A DNA stretch of 20,933 bases from JAOUEA01 sp040511595 (GTDB taxonomy: Bacteria; Actinomycetota; UBA4738; HRBIN12), in the NCBI GenBank assembly GCA_040511595.1, contig JBEVGU010000028.1:1-20933 (forward strand), in the 5' to 3' direction. Shown piece after piece: positions 1 through 7,600 of this stretch. The notes under the pieces were generated by a model, which worked only from the letters and a program-made list of their open reading frames with translations, searched no databases and was not told where the DNA came from. The position numbers and the translations under genes are program-made. Positions within the stretch are counted from its first letter, which is position 1. The number at the start of each line of letters is the position of its first letter.

Positions 1-1
1 C

Positions 2-2662
2 GAGGGCCCACGCGTGCTGCGTGGCCGCTGTCTCCCGTACGGCGACGGCATCACGTACTGGCCGCTGTCGGAGATCTTGCGAGGCGTCGCGGGCATCGCC
101 GACACCGACCCTCCCGCCGTGGCCCTCGGGAAAATCCGCGAGTTGGGAAGGTCCTTGCTCGAACGGACCGCGGATCCGGCGCGCGCTACGGCCGCGCTCG
201 CGTTCACGACGGGGCTCGAGGATCCGGACCTGCCGCTGTCGGGCGTCGACCCCAAACAGGTCCGTGCGCAGATGCATGGCGCCTGGCGGGCGTTCTTCTC
301 GACGCTCGCGGACGAGCGGCCGGTGATCGTGGTCATCGAAGACATCCATTGGGCCGATGCTGCCCTGCTCGACCTCCTCGAGGAGCTCGCGGACAGGGTG
401 GAGGGAGGCATCCTCTTCATCTGCCCCTCCCGACCCGAGCTCACCGGCAACCGCCCCGAGTGGGGTGGCGGCAAGCGGAACTACTCCGCGATCGCGCTCG
501 ATCCGCTCGGCGAGCAGGACGCCGATCGACTGGTTCGATCACTGCTCGACGTCGAAGGACTCCCCGACCCCGTGCATCGGCGGATCCTGGCCAGGGCCGA
601 GGGGAACCCGTTCTTCCTCGAGGAGATCGTGCGGCAGCTCGTCGACAACGGATCGGTGCGATTCGAGGACGGCCGATGGCGGGCGACCGACGAGGTCGCG
701 CAGGTCGTGATCCCGGACACGGTGCAGGGCGTGCTGGCCGCGCGGATCGACCTGCTCGAGTCTCCGCATCGCCGGGTGCTCCAGGCCGCCGCCGTGGTGG
801 GCCGCGTCTTCTGGCCGGGTGCCGTGAGCCGGCTGCTCAACGGCCACTCGGTCCGGCTCTCCGAAGCGCTCGCGACGCTCGAGGAACGAGACCTCGTGCG
901 GGCACGACTGGCGTCGTCGCTGGAAGGCGAGCCGGAGTTCTCGTTCAAGCACGTGCTCACCCGCGACGTCGCATACGAGACGCTACCGAAGCGCGACCGC
1001 TCTGCGGCACACGCGGCGATCGCGGCGTGGCTCGAGGAAACCCTCGACGACCGCGCGCGGGAGTTCGCCGAGCTCCTCGCGTACCACTGGGTCTCGGCGT
1101 ACCGGTCGGCGACCGTCTCCGGAGGGGCAGCCGTCGAGTCGCTCCGCAGCAAGGCCTTCCGTCGCACGCTCCAGGCGGCCGAGGATGCCGGACGGCGCTT
1201 CGCGCTACGCAAGGCCGAGCGCCTCGCGGCCCAGGCGATCGACCTGGCCGCGGAACCACGGGAACGATCGCTCGCCTACGAGCAGAGCGCCGACGCATAT
1301 TTCAACGACTACCAGGGCGAAGAGGCCTGGCTGGGGTACACGTCGGCGGTGGAGTCGGAGATCGAAGCCGAGCCTCCCGACCCGTTGCGCGTCGCGCATC
1401 TGTGCTCACGAGCGGTTCAGATCGCGACACGATGGCCGGGCTCGATGCGCGTGGGCCCCCCCGAGCCCGAGGTGCGACGAGTCCTCGAGGTCGGGCTCGC
1501 ACACCTGCCGCCCGGCGACAGCCGGGAGCGGGTCCAGCTCCTGGGGGACCAGGCGGCGTGGCCGTTCGCGTATCCCTCCCTCGAGTTCTCCGAGGAGGAG
1601 CTCGACCACCTCGAGGCCGAGGCGTTGGAGGCAGCCGCGGCCGCACGCCGATTGGGAGATGCAGATCTGATGTCCGCAGCGATCGACCAGGCCGCGGCGC
1701 CGTCGCTCCGGCGAGGACGCTACGGCCGGGCGCTCGAGCTCGAGGCCAGGAGGCTGCCCCTCATCCCGCAGCTCAGCGATCCCGTCGAGGTCGGAGACGT
1801 GTACGCGATGATGGCCTGGTGCAGCGGTGAGGCCGGGCGATGGTCCGACCTCGTTCGGTACGCATCGGAGGGCGAGGCGGCCGTCGGCGTCGCCATCAAC
1901 TCCAGGCTCCACGTGCTGGCATGGCTGACCGAGGGCCGGTTCAGGGTGGGCGACTGGGACGGCGCCATCCGATCGTTCACCGCGACGCTCGACATGCTCG
2001 ATGATCGGCGCGACGACCCTCCGGACTACGCGGTCAACGCCTTCGCGATCGCGACCCTGATCCACGTGTTGCGCGGCGCGCGGGCGGATGCAGACCGCCT
2101 CTTCGACCTCCTCAAGCGGACCGAGAGCGACGCAGGAGGCGTGGCTCGGAGGATCTGGCCGTATGTGTGTCGCGTGCTCGTAGCTCGCGGCTCGCTCGAC
2201 GAGGCGCGGGACCGCTTCGACGATCGCCCGCCCGGGTGGCGTCTCGCCGGCGCCGCGTTCCTCGAAGCGATGTGTGAATGGGTACCGGCGGCCGATGCCT
2301 GGGAGCAAGCCGACGGGATCGTGCAGGAGGTCCGCGACGCGGCCGACGATGGCGACCTCGTCGGCTCCCGCCTGTATGCGGATCGGCTGGCCGGTCTCGC
2401 GAGGTGCCAAGACGGAGCTCTCGATGAGGGCGTGACGACCCTGGAACTGGCGCGCGCCGGATTCCTCGAGCACGGCGCAGCCTGGGAGGTCGCACGGACC
2501 GATCTCGCGATCGCCGATGCGATCGGGTCAGGGGATCTCGGGGACGAACGTCGGCGCCGACTCCACGCCGCGTCCTCGCTCTTCGAGGCGCTCGGGTCGG
2601 TCGCCGAGCTCCGGCGGGCTCGCGCCTCGATCGAGGCGCTCGACGCCGAGCACCGTCACTGA
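2..2662 (+). CDS. AAA/TPR signalling ATPase, C-terminal part (adenylate-cyclase-associated type), 5' truncated by window edge
   Basis: The reading frame is open to the left edge of the window, so the true start and the N-terminal part are missing. The visible ~885 residues begin with the LRGRCLPYGDGITYWPL segment that follows the P-loop in large STAND-like ATPases linked to class III adenylate cyclase domains. A Walker B-like stretch, VIVVIEDIHWAD, lies about 105-115 residues into the visible part. From about residue 370 to the end the protein is helical and Ala/Leu/Arg/Glu-rich, as expected for degenerate TPR repeats. It ends without a LuxR helix-turn-helix, which favours the cyclase-AAA-TPR architecture over the MalT/LuxR one. 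The Walker A motif and any cyclase domain would lie upstream and cannot be checked. It converges with the DUF308 gene, 31 bp away. Family assignment is fairly sure; the cyclase domain is inferred. Confidence 0.8.
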   Translation, partial: EGPRVLRGRCLPYGDGITYWPLSEILRGVAGIADTDPPAVALGKIRELGRSLLERTADPARATAALAFTTGLEDPDLPLSGVDPKQVRAQMHGAWRAFFSTLADERPVIVVIEDIHWADAALLDLLEELADRVEGGILFICPSRPELTGNRPEWGGGKRNYSAIALDPLGEQDADRLVRSLLDVEGLPDPVHRRILARAEGNPFFLEEIVRQLVDNGSVRFEDGRWRATDEVAQVVIPDTVQGVLAARIDLLESPHRRVLQAAAVVGRVFWPGAVSRLLNGHSVRLSEALATLEERDLVRARLASSLEGEPEFSFKHVLTRDVAYETLPKRDRSAAHAAIAAWLEETLDDRAREFAELLAYHWVSAYRSATVSGGAAVESLRSKAFRRTLQAAEDAGRRFALRKAERLAAQAIDLAAEPRERSLAYEQSADAYFNDYQGEEAWLGYTSAVESEIEAEPPDPLRVAHLCSRAVQIATRWPGSMRVGPPEPEVRRVLEVGLAHLPPGDSRERVQLLGDQAAWPFAYPSLEFSEEELDHLEAEALEAAAAARRLGDADLMSAAIDQAAAPSLRRGRYGRALELEARRLPLIPQLSDPVEVGDVYAMMAWCSGEAGRWSDLVRYASEGEAAVGVAINSRLHVLAWLTEGRFRVGDWDGAIRSFTATLDMLDDRRDDPPDYAVNAFAIATLIHVLRGARADADRLFDLLKRTESDAGGVARRIWPYVCRVLVARGSLDEARDRFDDRPPGWRLAGAAFLEAMCEWVPAADAWEQADGIVQEVRDAADDGDLVGSRLYADRLAGLARCQDGALDEGVTTLELARAGFLEHGAAWEVARTDLAIADAIGSGDLGDERRRRLHAASSLFEALGSVAELRRARASIEALDAEHRH

Positions 2663-2693
2663 CGACCGCGGCTCGAGCGCCCCGACCGCGCGT

Positions 2694-3266
2694 TCAGACG
2701 GACGATTGCAACTGCTTCTTCGCGTGATGCAGCTCGAAGGCCAACACGATCTCCTCGATGCCGCGGAAGATCGCCATGAACCCCACCCACAGCAGGATCA
2801 GGTCGGCGCGCGCCGGGTAGAACTGCTGGGACACCCAGAACGCCAAGAGGATCTCGAGGATGCCGACCGTGAGGCCCAGCCACCACAGCGGGTTCATCTC
2901 ACGGGAGAGCACCGCCCCCACCACGTGCATCGTGCCCATCAACACCAGCAGGAAGCCCAGGACCGACGCGAGCGCGAAGAACGTGTCGATCGGTTCGAAG
3001 AACCCCCAGAAGGCGCCGAGCACGAACAGCACACCGAGGGCGATGTGCACGAACTTCCACCCTCCCGAGACGGTGGTCGACGCCATGAACTCGTTGATCG
3101 CCGCTCCGAGGAACATGACCCCGAGCAGGATGCCGACGGTGGCGATCGAGGTGATGTTGAAGCGAAGAACCAGCACGGCCACCAGCAGCCAGGCGATGCC
3201 GGTGATCAGGAACAACCACCAGCTCCTGGCGAAGCCGGTCGCTTCTCGACGGATCTCAGCGTTCAT
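2694..3266 (-). CDS. DUF308 / HdeD-family integral membrane protein
   Basis: This 190-residue protein has about six hydrophobic segments (roughly residues 15-37, 42-62, 70-90, 97-118, 126-146 and 153-175), separated by short loops and followed by a short basic tail. This is the layout of DUF308/HdeD proteins, linked in Enterobacteria to acid and general stress; the molecular function is unknown. The ATG at 3266 is supported by an AGGGGG Shine-Dalgarno element at 3275-3280 with 8 nt spacing. The gene lies 108 bp downstream of clpX on the same strand. A clpX-proximal hairpin and a pair of GGAACGT repeats in the gap suggest its own promoter. Acid-stress function is not shown by the sequence. Confidence 0.85.
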   Translation of the reverse strand: MNAEIRREATGFARSWWLFLITGIAWLLVAVLVLRFNITSIATVGILLGVMFLGAAINEFMASTTVSGGWKFVHIALGVLFVLGAFWGFFEPIDTFFALASVLGFLLVLMGTMHVVGAVLSREMNPLWWLGLTVGILEILLAFWVSQQFYPARADLILLWVGFMAIFRGIEEIVLAFELHHAKKQLQSSV

Positions 3267-3274
3267 CGGAACTA

Positions 3275-3280
3275 CCCCCT
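3275..3280 (-). promoter_or_regulatory. Shine-Dalgarno of the DUF308 gene
   Basis: AGGGGG on the minus strand lies 8 nt before the ATG at 3266 and fixes the start of the DUF308 gene. Confidence 0.6.
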
Positions 3281-3346
3281 GGGTCCATCAGGAACGTTGC
3301 CACACCGTGAATCATGGAACGTCGCGGGGGCCGGTTCCAGCACCGC

Positions 3347-3361
3347 GAGCGCGTCGCGCTC
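3347..3361 (-). terminator. GC-rich hairpin 14 bp after the clpX stop
   Basis: GAGCGCG-T-CGCGCTC is a perfect 7+1+7 inverted repeat just downstream of clpX. It can form a 5-bp stem with a 5-nt loop. There is no U-tract, so it may be a weak terminator or an RNA 3'-end stabiliser. Confidence 0.45.
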
Positions 3362-3374
3362 TGAGGAAGGCGGG

Positions 3375-4646
3375 CTAGGCGGTCTTCTCCTGGCGCTCGC
3401 CGCGCTTCTTGGACTGCTTCGCGTGGGGCACCAACGTCGGATTCACGCCGGTGAGCACGACGTCCTTGTCGACAAGGCACTTCGTGACGTCCTCGCGGGA
3501 CGGCAGCTCGTACATCACGTTGAGCAGCACCTCTTCCATGATGGCGCGCAGGCCGCGCGCGCCGGTGCCGCGCATGATCGCTTGCTCGCTGATCGCGCGA
3601 AGGGCGTCGTCTTTGAACTCGAGCTCCACACCGTCGAACTCGAAGAACCGCTGGTACTGACGTACGAGCGCGTTCTTCGGCTTCGTGAGGATGTCGACCA
3701 GGGCGTCCTCGTCGAGGTTGTCGACGCTCGTGATGACGGGGAGACGGCCGACGAACTCGGGGATCAGGCCGAACTTCAGCAGGTCCTCGGGGAGGACCTG
3801 AGCGAACAGCTCGCCGATGTCCTTCTCGTCCCGCGAGACGACCTCGGCGCCGAAACCGACGCCCTTGCGGCCGATGCGGCTCTCGATGATCTTGTCGAGG
3901 CCGGCGAACGCGCCGCCGCAGATGAACAGCACGTTGGTGGTGTCGATCTGGATGAACTCCTGGTGGGGGTGCTTGCGTCCCCCCTGCGGCGGCACGGACG
4001 CCTGCGTGCCCTCGAGGATCTTCAGCAGCGCCTGTTGCACGCCCTCGCCGGAGACGTCTCGCGTGATCGACGGGTTCTCGCTCTTCCGAGCGATCTTGTC
4101 GATCTCATCGATGTAGATGATGCCGGTCTCGGCCTTCTTGACGTCGTAGTCGGCCGCCTGGATCAGCTTCAGGAGGATGTTCTCGACGTCCTCACCGACG
4201 TAGCCGGCCTCGGTGAGAGCGGTGGCGTCGGCGATCGCGAACGGCACGTTGAGCATGCGCGCCAGCGTCTGCGCGAGGTAGGTCTTGCCGCACCCGGTGG
4301 GCCCGAGGATCATGATGTTCGACTTCTGCAGCTCGACGTCGCCTTCTTTCGCGCCGACCTGGATGCGCTTGTAGTGGTTGTAGACCGCGACCGAGAGGAC
4401 CTTCTTCGCGCGCTCTTGGTCGACCACGTACTCGTCGAGGAAGCCAAAGATCTCCTGCGGCTTGGGCAGCTCGTCGAGCTTCAGCTCGGTGGTCTCGGAG
4501 AGCTCTTCCTCGATGATCTCGTTGCAGAGGTCGATGCACTCGTCGCAGATGTACACGCCAGGGCCAGCGATCAGCTTCTTCACCTGCTTCTGACTCTTCC
4601 CGCAGAAGGAGCACTTCAGCAGGTCGGAATCCCCGAACTTCGCCAT
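3375..4646 (-). CDS. clpX: ATP-dependent Clp protease ATP-binding subunit ClpX
   Basis: ClpX is the hexameric AAA+ unfoldase that feeds substrates into ClpP in the cytoplasm. The 423 residues are full length. The N-terminal zinc-binding domain has Cys12, Cys15, Cys34 and Cys37. The AAA+ core carries Walker A GPTGCGKT (115-122), pore-1 loop GYVG (148-151) and Walker B IIYIDEID (176-183). The ClpP-docking tripeptide appears as VGF in the KGVGFGAE segment, instead of the IGF of E. coli ClpX. The conserved RGTGARGLRAIMEEVLL block lies near the C-terminus. The gene follows clpP by 69 bp containing a strong hairpin, so it is probably co-transcribed with tig and clpP but may be tuned separately. Identification is certain. 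Confidence 0.98.
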   Translation of the reverse strand: MAKFGDSDLLKCSFCGKSQKQVKKLIAGPGVYICDECIDLCNEIIEEELSETTELKLDELPKPQEIFGFLDEYVVDQERAKKVLSVAVYNHYKRIQVGAKEGDVELQKSNIMILGPTGCGKTYLAQTLARMLNVPFAIADATALTEAGYVGEDVENILLKLIQAADYDVKKAETGIIYIDEIDKIARKSENPSITRDVSGEGVQQALLKILEGTQASVPPQGGRKHPHQEFIQIDTTNVLFICGGAFAGLDKIIESRIGRKGVGFGAEVVSRDEKDIGELFAQVLPEDLLKFGLIPEFVGRLPVITSVDNLDEDALVDILTKPKNALVRQYQRFFEFDGVELEFKDDALRAISEQAIMRGTGARGLRAIMEEVLLNVMYELPSREDVTKCLVDKDVVLTGVNPTLVPHAKQSKKRGERQEKTA

Positions 4647-4677
4647 CTGCCTCTCTTCCCTCTCCGACGGACCGATC

Positions 4678-4696
4678 GGCCGGGCACGGCCCGGCC
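4678..4696 (-). promoter_or_regulatory. Perfect 8-bp-stem hairpin between clpP and clpX
   Basis: GGCCGGGC and GCCCGGCC flank a 3-nt loop, giving a very stable hairpin 19 nt after the clpP stop and about 30 nt before the clpX start. No U-tract follows. It could partly terminate, protect the upstream transcript or serve as an RNA processing site, lowering clpX relative to clpP. The structure is directly visible; the role is inferred. Confidence 0.5.
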
Positions 4697-4715
4697 ACCA
4701 TGTGTCAGCGGATTA

Positions 4716-5369
4716 TCACGCCCCCGCGACCCCGGCGGAAGCAAGCTCGGCGATCCCGCGCGTGGTGATGATCTCGTCGATGGCCCCGTACTCCTTGGCT
4801 TCGTCGGCCGTGAGGATGAAGTCGCGGTCGGTGTCCTTCGTCACCTTCTCGAGCGGTTGGCCGGTGTGGTGGGAGATCAGGCGGTCCAGCAGCTCGCGCG
4901 AGCGGATGATCTCCTTGGCCTGGATCTCGATGTCGACGGCCTGCCCCTCTGCGCCGCCGTGCGGCTGGTGCAGCAGCACGCGCGAGTGCGGAAGGGCGAA
5001 GCGCTTGCCGTGCGCGCCGGCCAGCAACAGCATCGCCGCGGCGCTCGCGGCCTGACCCATGCAGATCGTCGACACATCGGGCTTGATGTACTGCATCGTG
5101 TCGTAGATCGCGAACAACGACGTAATGACCCCACCCGGCGAGTTGATGTACAGGTGGATGTCCTTGTCGGGATCCTCGGATTCCAGGTGCAGCAGCTGCG
5201 CCATGATCAGGTTGCCGACGTTGTCGTCGATGGGCGTGCCGAGGAAGACGATGCGTTCCTTCAGCAACCGAGAGTAGATATCGAACGACCGCTCGCCGCG
5301 GCTCGTCTGTTCGACGACCACCGGCACGAGGTAGTCGTTGGCGGTGATGTTCGTTCGCATATCGGTCAT
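4716..5369 (-). CDS. clpP: ATP-dependent Clp protease proteolytic subunit ClpP
   Basis: ClpP forms the tetradecameric serine protease chamber that works with ClpX. The 217-residue protein has the complete triad by alignment to E. coli ClpP: Ser109 in MGQAASAAA, His134 in LLHQPHGG and Asp183 in DTDRDF. The YINSPGG oxyanion-region motif is at 74-80. The ATG at 5369 overlaps the tig stop as ATGA, so translation is coupled. A later in-frame ATG (Met4) is possible, but the overlap favours the first. Actinomycetes usually carry clpP1-clpP2 here; only one copy is present between tig and clpX. Identification is certain. Confidence 0.98.
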   Translation of the reverse strand: MTDMRTNITANDYLVPVVVEQTSRGERSFDIYSRLLKERIVFLGTPIDDNVGNLIMAQLLHLESEDPDKDIHLYINSPGGVITSLFAIYDTMQYIKPDVSTICMGQAASAAAMLLLAGAHGKRFALPHSRVLLHQPHGGAEGQAVDIEIQAKEIIRSRELLDRLISHHTGQPLEKVTKDTDRDFILTADEAKEYGAIDEIITTRGIAELASAGVAGA

Positions 5370-6736
5370 GGGGTCTCCTCGGCTTCCGTCTCGATGTCGG
5401 CGTCGCTCTCGGGTTCGGTCCCGGACTCGGGCTCGGGTTCGATCTCGGGTTCGACCTCTGCGCGCTCGACGAGCAGGTCGAGCGCCTTGCCTCTGATGAT
5501 ATCCCCGGCCAGCGTCACGATCTGACCGCTGCGCTCGAGCTGCTTCGCGAGCTCCTTCGCGTCCCGGTCATATGCACCTGCGAGGGAGGTGATCTCGGCG
5601 CCCAGCTCGTCGGCGGTCACCTCGATCTTCTCGGCCCGTGCGACGCCCTCGAGTGCCAGGTCGGCCTTGATCGCCCTGATCGCGTGATCGCGGGAATCCT
5701 CGCGGAATCGGTCCTCGTCCCAGCCCTGGGCCTCGAGCAGATCCTCGATCGTGAGACCCGCGCGCTCCGCACGTTCCTTCGCGAGCGCGACCCGATGCTC
5801 GGTCTCGTCGACGATCAGGGTCTCGGGGATCTCGACCTCGATCGAGTCGACTATGGCGTCGAGCACGCGGTCGCGCACCGCGGCCGTGGCCTCGCGTTCC
5901 TTCATCTCACCGAGACGCGTCCGCAGGTCCTCGCGAAGTTCCTCGAGGGTGTCGAACTCCGACGCGGTCTTCGCGAAGTCGTCGTCGGCCTCGGGCAACC
6001 TGCGAGCCTTCGCGTCTTTGACCAGCACGGTGAGCTCGGCCGGCTTGCCTTGCAGCGCCTCACCCGCGCCAGGTCCCATCTCCTCGGCGACCTTCAGGAT
6101 CTCGCCGGCCTTCGTACCGAGCAGCTCGGCGTCGAGTGCGGGTCCGAACTCCCCAGACCCGACGAAGTACAGGTAGTCGGTGCGCGTGAGCGCGTCGACC
6201 TCCTCGCCGTCGGCGATCGCCTTGACGTCGATCGTCACGAAGTCGCCTTCGATCACCGGTCGGTCGGCGGGCTCGAGCTCGGCGAAGCGTTCACGCAGGC
6301 GCTCGATCCACTCGTCGATGTCCTGCTCGAAGACCTCGACCGGGGGCTTCGTGACCGCCAACCCGGAGTAGTCGTCCTCGGTGAGCTCGAGGCGGGGACG
6401 CACCTCGACGACCGCTGTGAACACGAGCGGAGCGTCGTCGGCGAACGCGTCGAGGTCGATCTCGGGATCGGCGATCGGCGCGAGGTCCTCCTCGGAGACG
6501 GCCTGCCGGTAGTACTGCGGCACTGCGTGCTCCAGGAACTCGTCGCGCACGACGTCGCGCCCGATCTGGGCGTCGATGATGCGCTTGGGCACCTTGCCCT
6601 TGCGGAAGCCGGGGACCTTGACCTGGTTCGCGATGCTCCGATAGGTGGCGTCGAGTTCCTTCGAGTACTCGTGGGGCGGGATCTCGACTGTGAGCTTGAC
6701 GGTGTGCTTCTCGGTGTTCTCCACGGTGGTCTGCAT
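5366..6736 (-). CDS. tig: Trigger factor (ribosome-associated chaperone)
   Basis: Trigger factor binds nascent chains at the ribosomal exit tunnel and has peptidyl-prolyl isomerase activity. The start at ATG 6736 gives MQTTVENTEKHTVKLTVEIP and a 456-residue protein, the usual length; the open frame further upstream is antisense to the phosphatase gene and has no trigger factor character. The ribosome-docking signature GFRKGKVP is at 43-50, exactly as in E. coli. The FKBP-like PPIase domain lies at about 155-245 and the helical chaperone domain after about 265. The last ~30 residues are a Glu/Pro-rich acidic tail. A TAGCCT box lies 11 nt upstream of the ATG, so the leader is probably only a few nucleotides long. 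It is the first gene of tig-clpP-clpX and overlaps clpP by ATGA. Confidence 0.97.
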   Translation of the reverse strand: MQTTVENTEKHTVKLTVEIPPHEYSKELDATYRSIANQVKVPGFRKGKVPKRIIDAQIGRDVVRDEFLEHAVPQYYRQAVSEEDLAPIADPEIDLDAFADDAPLVFTAVVEVRPRLELTEDDYSGLAVTKPPVEVFEQDIDEWIERLRERFAELEPADRPVIEGDFVTIDVKAIADGEEVDALTRTDYLYFVGSGEFGPALDAELLGTKAGEILKVAEEMGPGAGEALQGKPAELTVLVKDAKARRLPEADDDFAKTASEFDTLEELREDLRTRLGEMKEREATAAVRDRVLDAIVDSIEVEIPETLIVDETEHRVALAKERAERAGLTIEDLLEAQGWDEDRFREDSRDHAIRAIKADLALEGVARAEKIEVTADELGAEITSLAGAYDRDAKELAKQLERSGQIVTLAGDIIRGKALDLLVERAEVEPEIEPEPESGTEPESDADIETEAEETP

Positions 6737-6747
6737 GGCTGGGGTCA

Positions 6748-6753
6748 AGGCTA
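6748..6753 (-). promoter_or_regulatory. Putative -10 box of tig
   Basis: TAGCCT (TANNNT type) on the minus strand ends 11 nt before the tig ATG, implying a 4-5 nt leader. No convincing -35 element or Shine-Dalgarno is visible. Confidence 0.45.
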
Positions 6754-6817
6754 CCCGAGATCGATTCGTCGGCACGTCGGCCGAAGGTCTCTGTCGTGGG
6801 CCGTTCGCAGCAACGGA

Positions 6818-6823
6818 TAGGCT
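6818..6823 (+). promoter_or_regulatory. Putative -10 box of the IMPase/HisN-like gene, leaderless spacing
   Basis: TAGGCT ends 6 nt before the GTG at 6830, so transcription would begin at or next to the start codon. No Shine-Dalgarno is present. The same geometry recurs upstream of other genes in the window. Confidence 0.5.
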
Positions 6824-6829
6824 CCCGGC

Positions 6830-7591
6830 GTGTACGAGCGCGAGCTCGCGTTCGCGAACGGCCTGGCCGACCGCGCCGCCGACATCGGCATGGGGCTGTT
6901 CCTCGGCGACACCCTCGAGGTGCGCCACAAGGCCGACCGCACGGTCGTGACCCAGGCGGACACCTCGATCGAGGCCATGGTCCGGGAACAGGTCGCCGCG
7001 GCGTTCCCGGACGACCACGTGCTCGGCGAGGAGGAGGGGGGCGCCGACCGCGCCACCGGCCGCGTGTGGATCGTCGACCCGATCGACGCGACCGCGAACT
7101 TCGCGCGCGGCATCCCGATCTGGGCGACGTTGATCGCTCTGCAGGTCGACGGCGAACTGGTGATGGGGCTCGTGGGCGCGCCCGCGATCGGCGAGCGCTA
7201 CGAGGCCGTGCGCGCCGGAGGCGCCCGCATGAACGGACGGCCGATCCGGGTGAGCGCCGTCGACGACCTGAGCCGGGCCCATGTGCTACACGCGGAGTCG
7301 GCGTGGCTCGTGCAGGCCGGCGGCCTGGGCGCGGCCGGCGTGCTGTCCACGGCTGCTCGAACTCGGGGGTTCGGGGACTTCTGGGGGCACGTGCTGGTCG
7401 CCCGCGGCGCGGCCGAGGCGATGCTCGAACCCGAGCTGAACATCTGGGACTACGCCGCGCTCCAGGTCGTGGTCGAGGAAGCGGGCGGCCGCGTCACCCA
7501 GCTCGACGGATCGGCGCCGCGCCACGGCGGCAGCATGCTCTCGACGAATCGCGTGCTGCACGACCAGGTGCTGGCAATGCTGGCGCGCTGA
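6830..7591 (+). CDS. Inositol monophosphatase-family phosphatase, probably HisN-type histidinol-phosphatase
   Basis: This 253-residue Mg2+-dependent phosphatase has the IMPase fold signatures: GEEEGG (66-71) for metal-binding Glu67, WIVDPIDATANF (80-91) with metal ligands Asp83 and Asp86, and WDYAA (206-210) with the second-site Asp207, followed by EAGG. Its pattern (VVTQADTSIE, IPIWATLIAL, YGDF-like FGDFWGHVLVARG) resembles the actinobacterial HisN histidinol-phosphatases, the last phosphatase step of histidine synthesis. Inositol-1-phosphatase is the alternative. The motif normally written DPIDGTxNF reads DPIDATANF here, an unusual Gly-to-Ala change at the metal site. The GTG start at 6830 has a TANNNT box 6 nt upstream. 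It is divergent from tig (93 bp) and converges with the kinase gene (9 bp). Confidence 0.88.
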   Translation: MYERELAFANGLADRAADIGMGLFLGDTLEVRHKADRTVVTQADTSIEAMVREQVAAAFPDDHVLGEEEGGADRATGRVWIVDPIDATANFARGIPIWATLIALQVDGELVMGLVGAPAIGERYEAVRAGGARMNGRPIRVSAVDDLSRAHVLHAESAWLVQAGGLGAAGVLSTAARTRGFGDFWGHVLVARGAAEAMLEPELNIWDYAALQVVVEEAGGRVTQLDGSAPRHGGSMLSTNRVLHDQVLAMLAR

Positions 7592-7600
7592 ACCGCAGGT

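Noticed and set aside
481..2473. Minus-strand open frames opposite the AAA/TPR ATPase
   Set aside because: Shadows of the plus-strand gene, with no family features.
2517..5525. 1002-residue plus-strand open frame
   Set aside because: It lies opposite DUF308, clpX and clpP; its composition (runs of Arg, Asp, Val, Leu, His) is typical of an antisense shadow in high-GC DNA and shows no domain.
6737..7282. N-terminal extension of the trigger factor frame
   Set aside because: Antisense to the IMPase-family gene; the conserved trigger factor N-terminus begins at the ATG at 6736.
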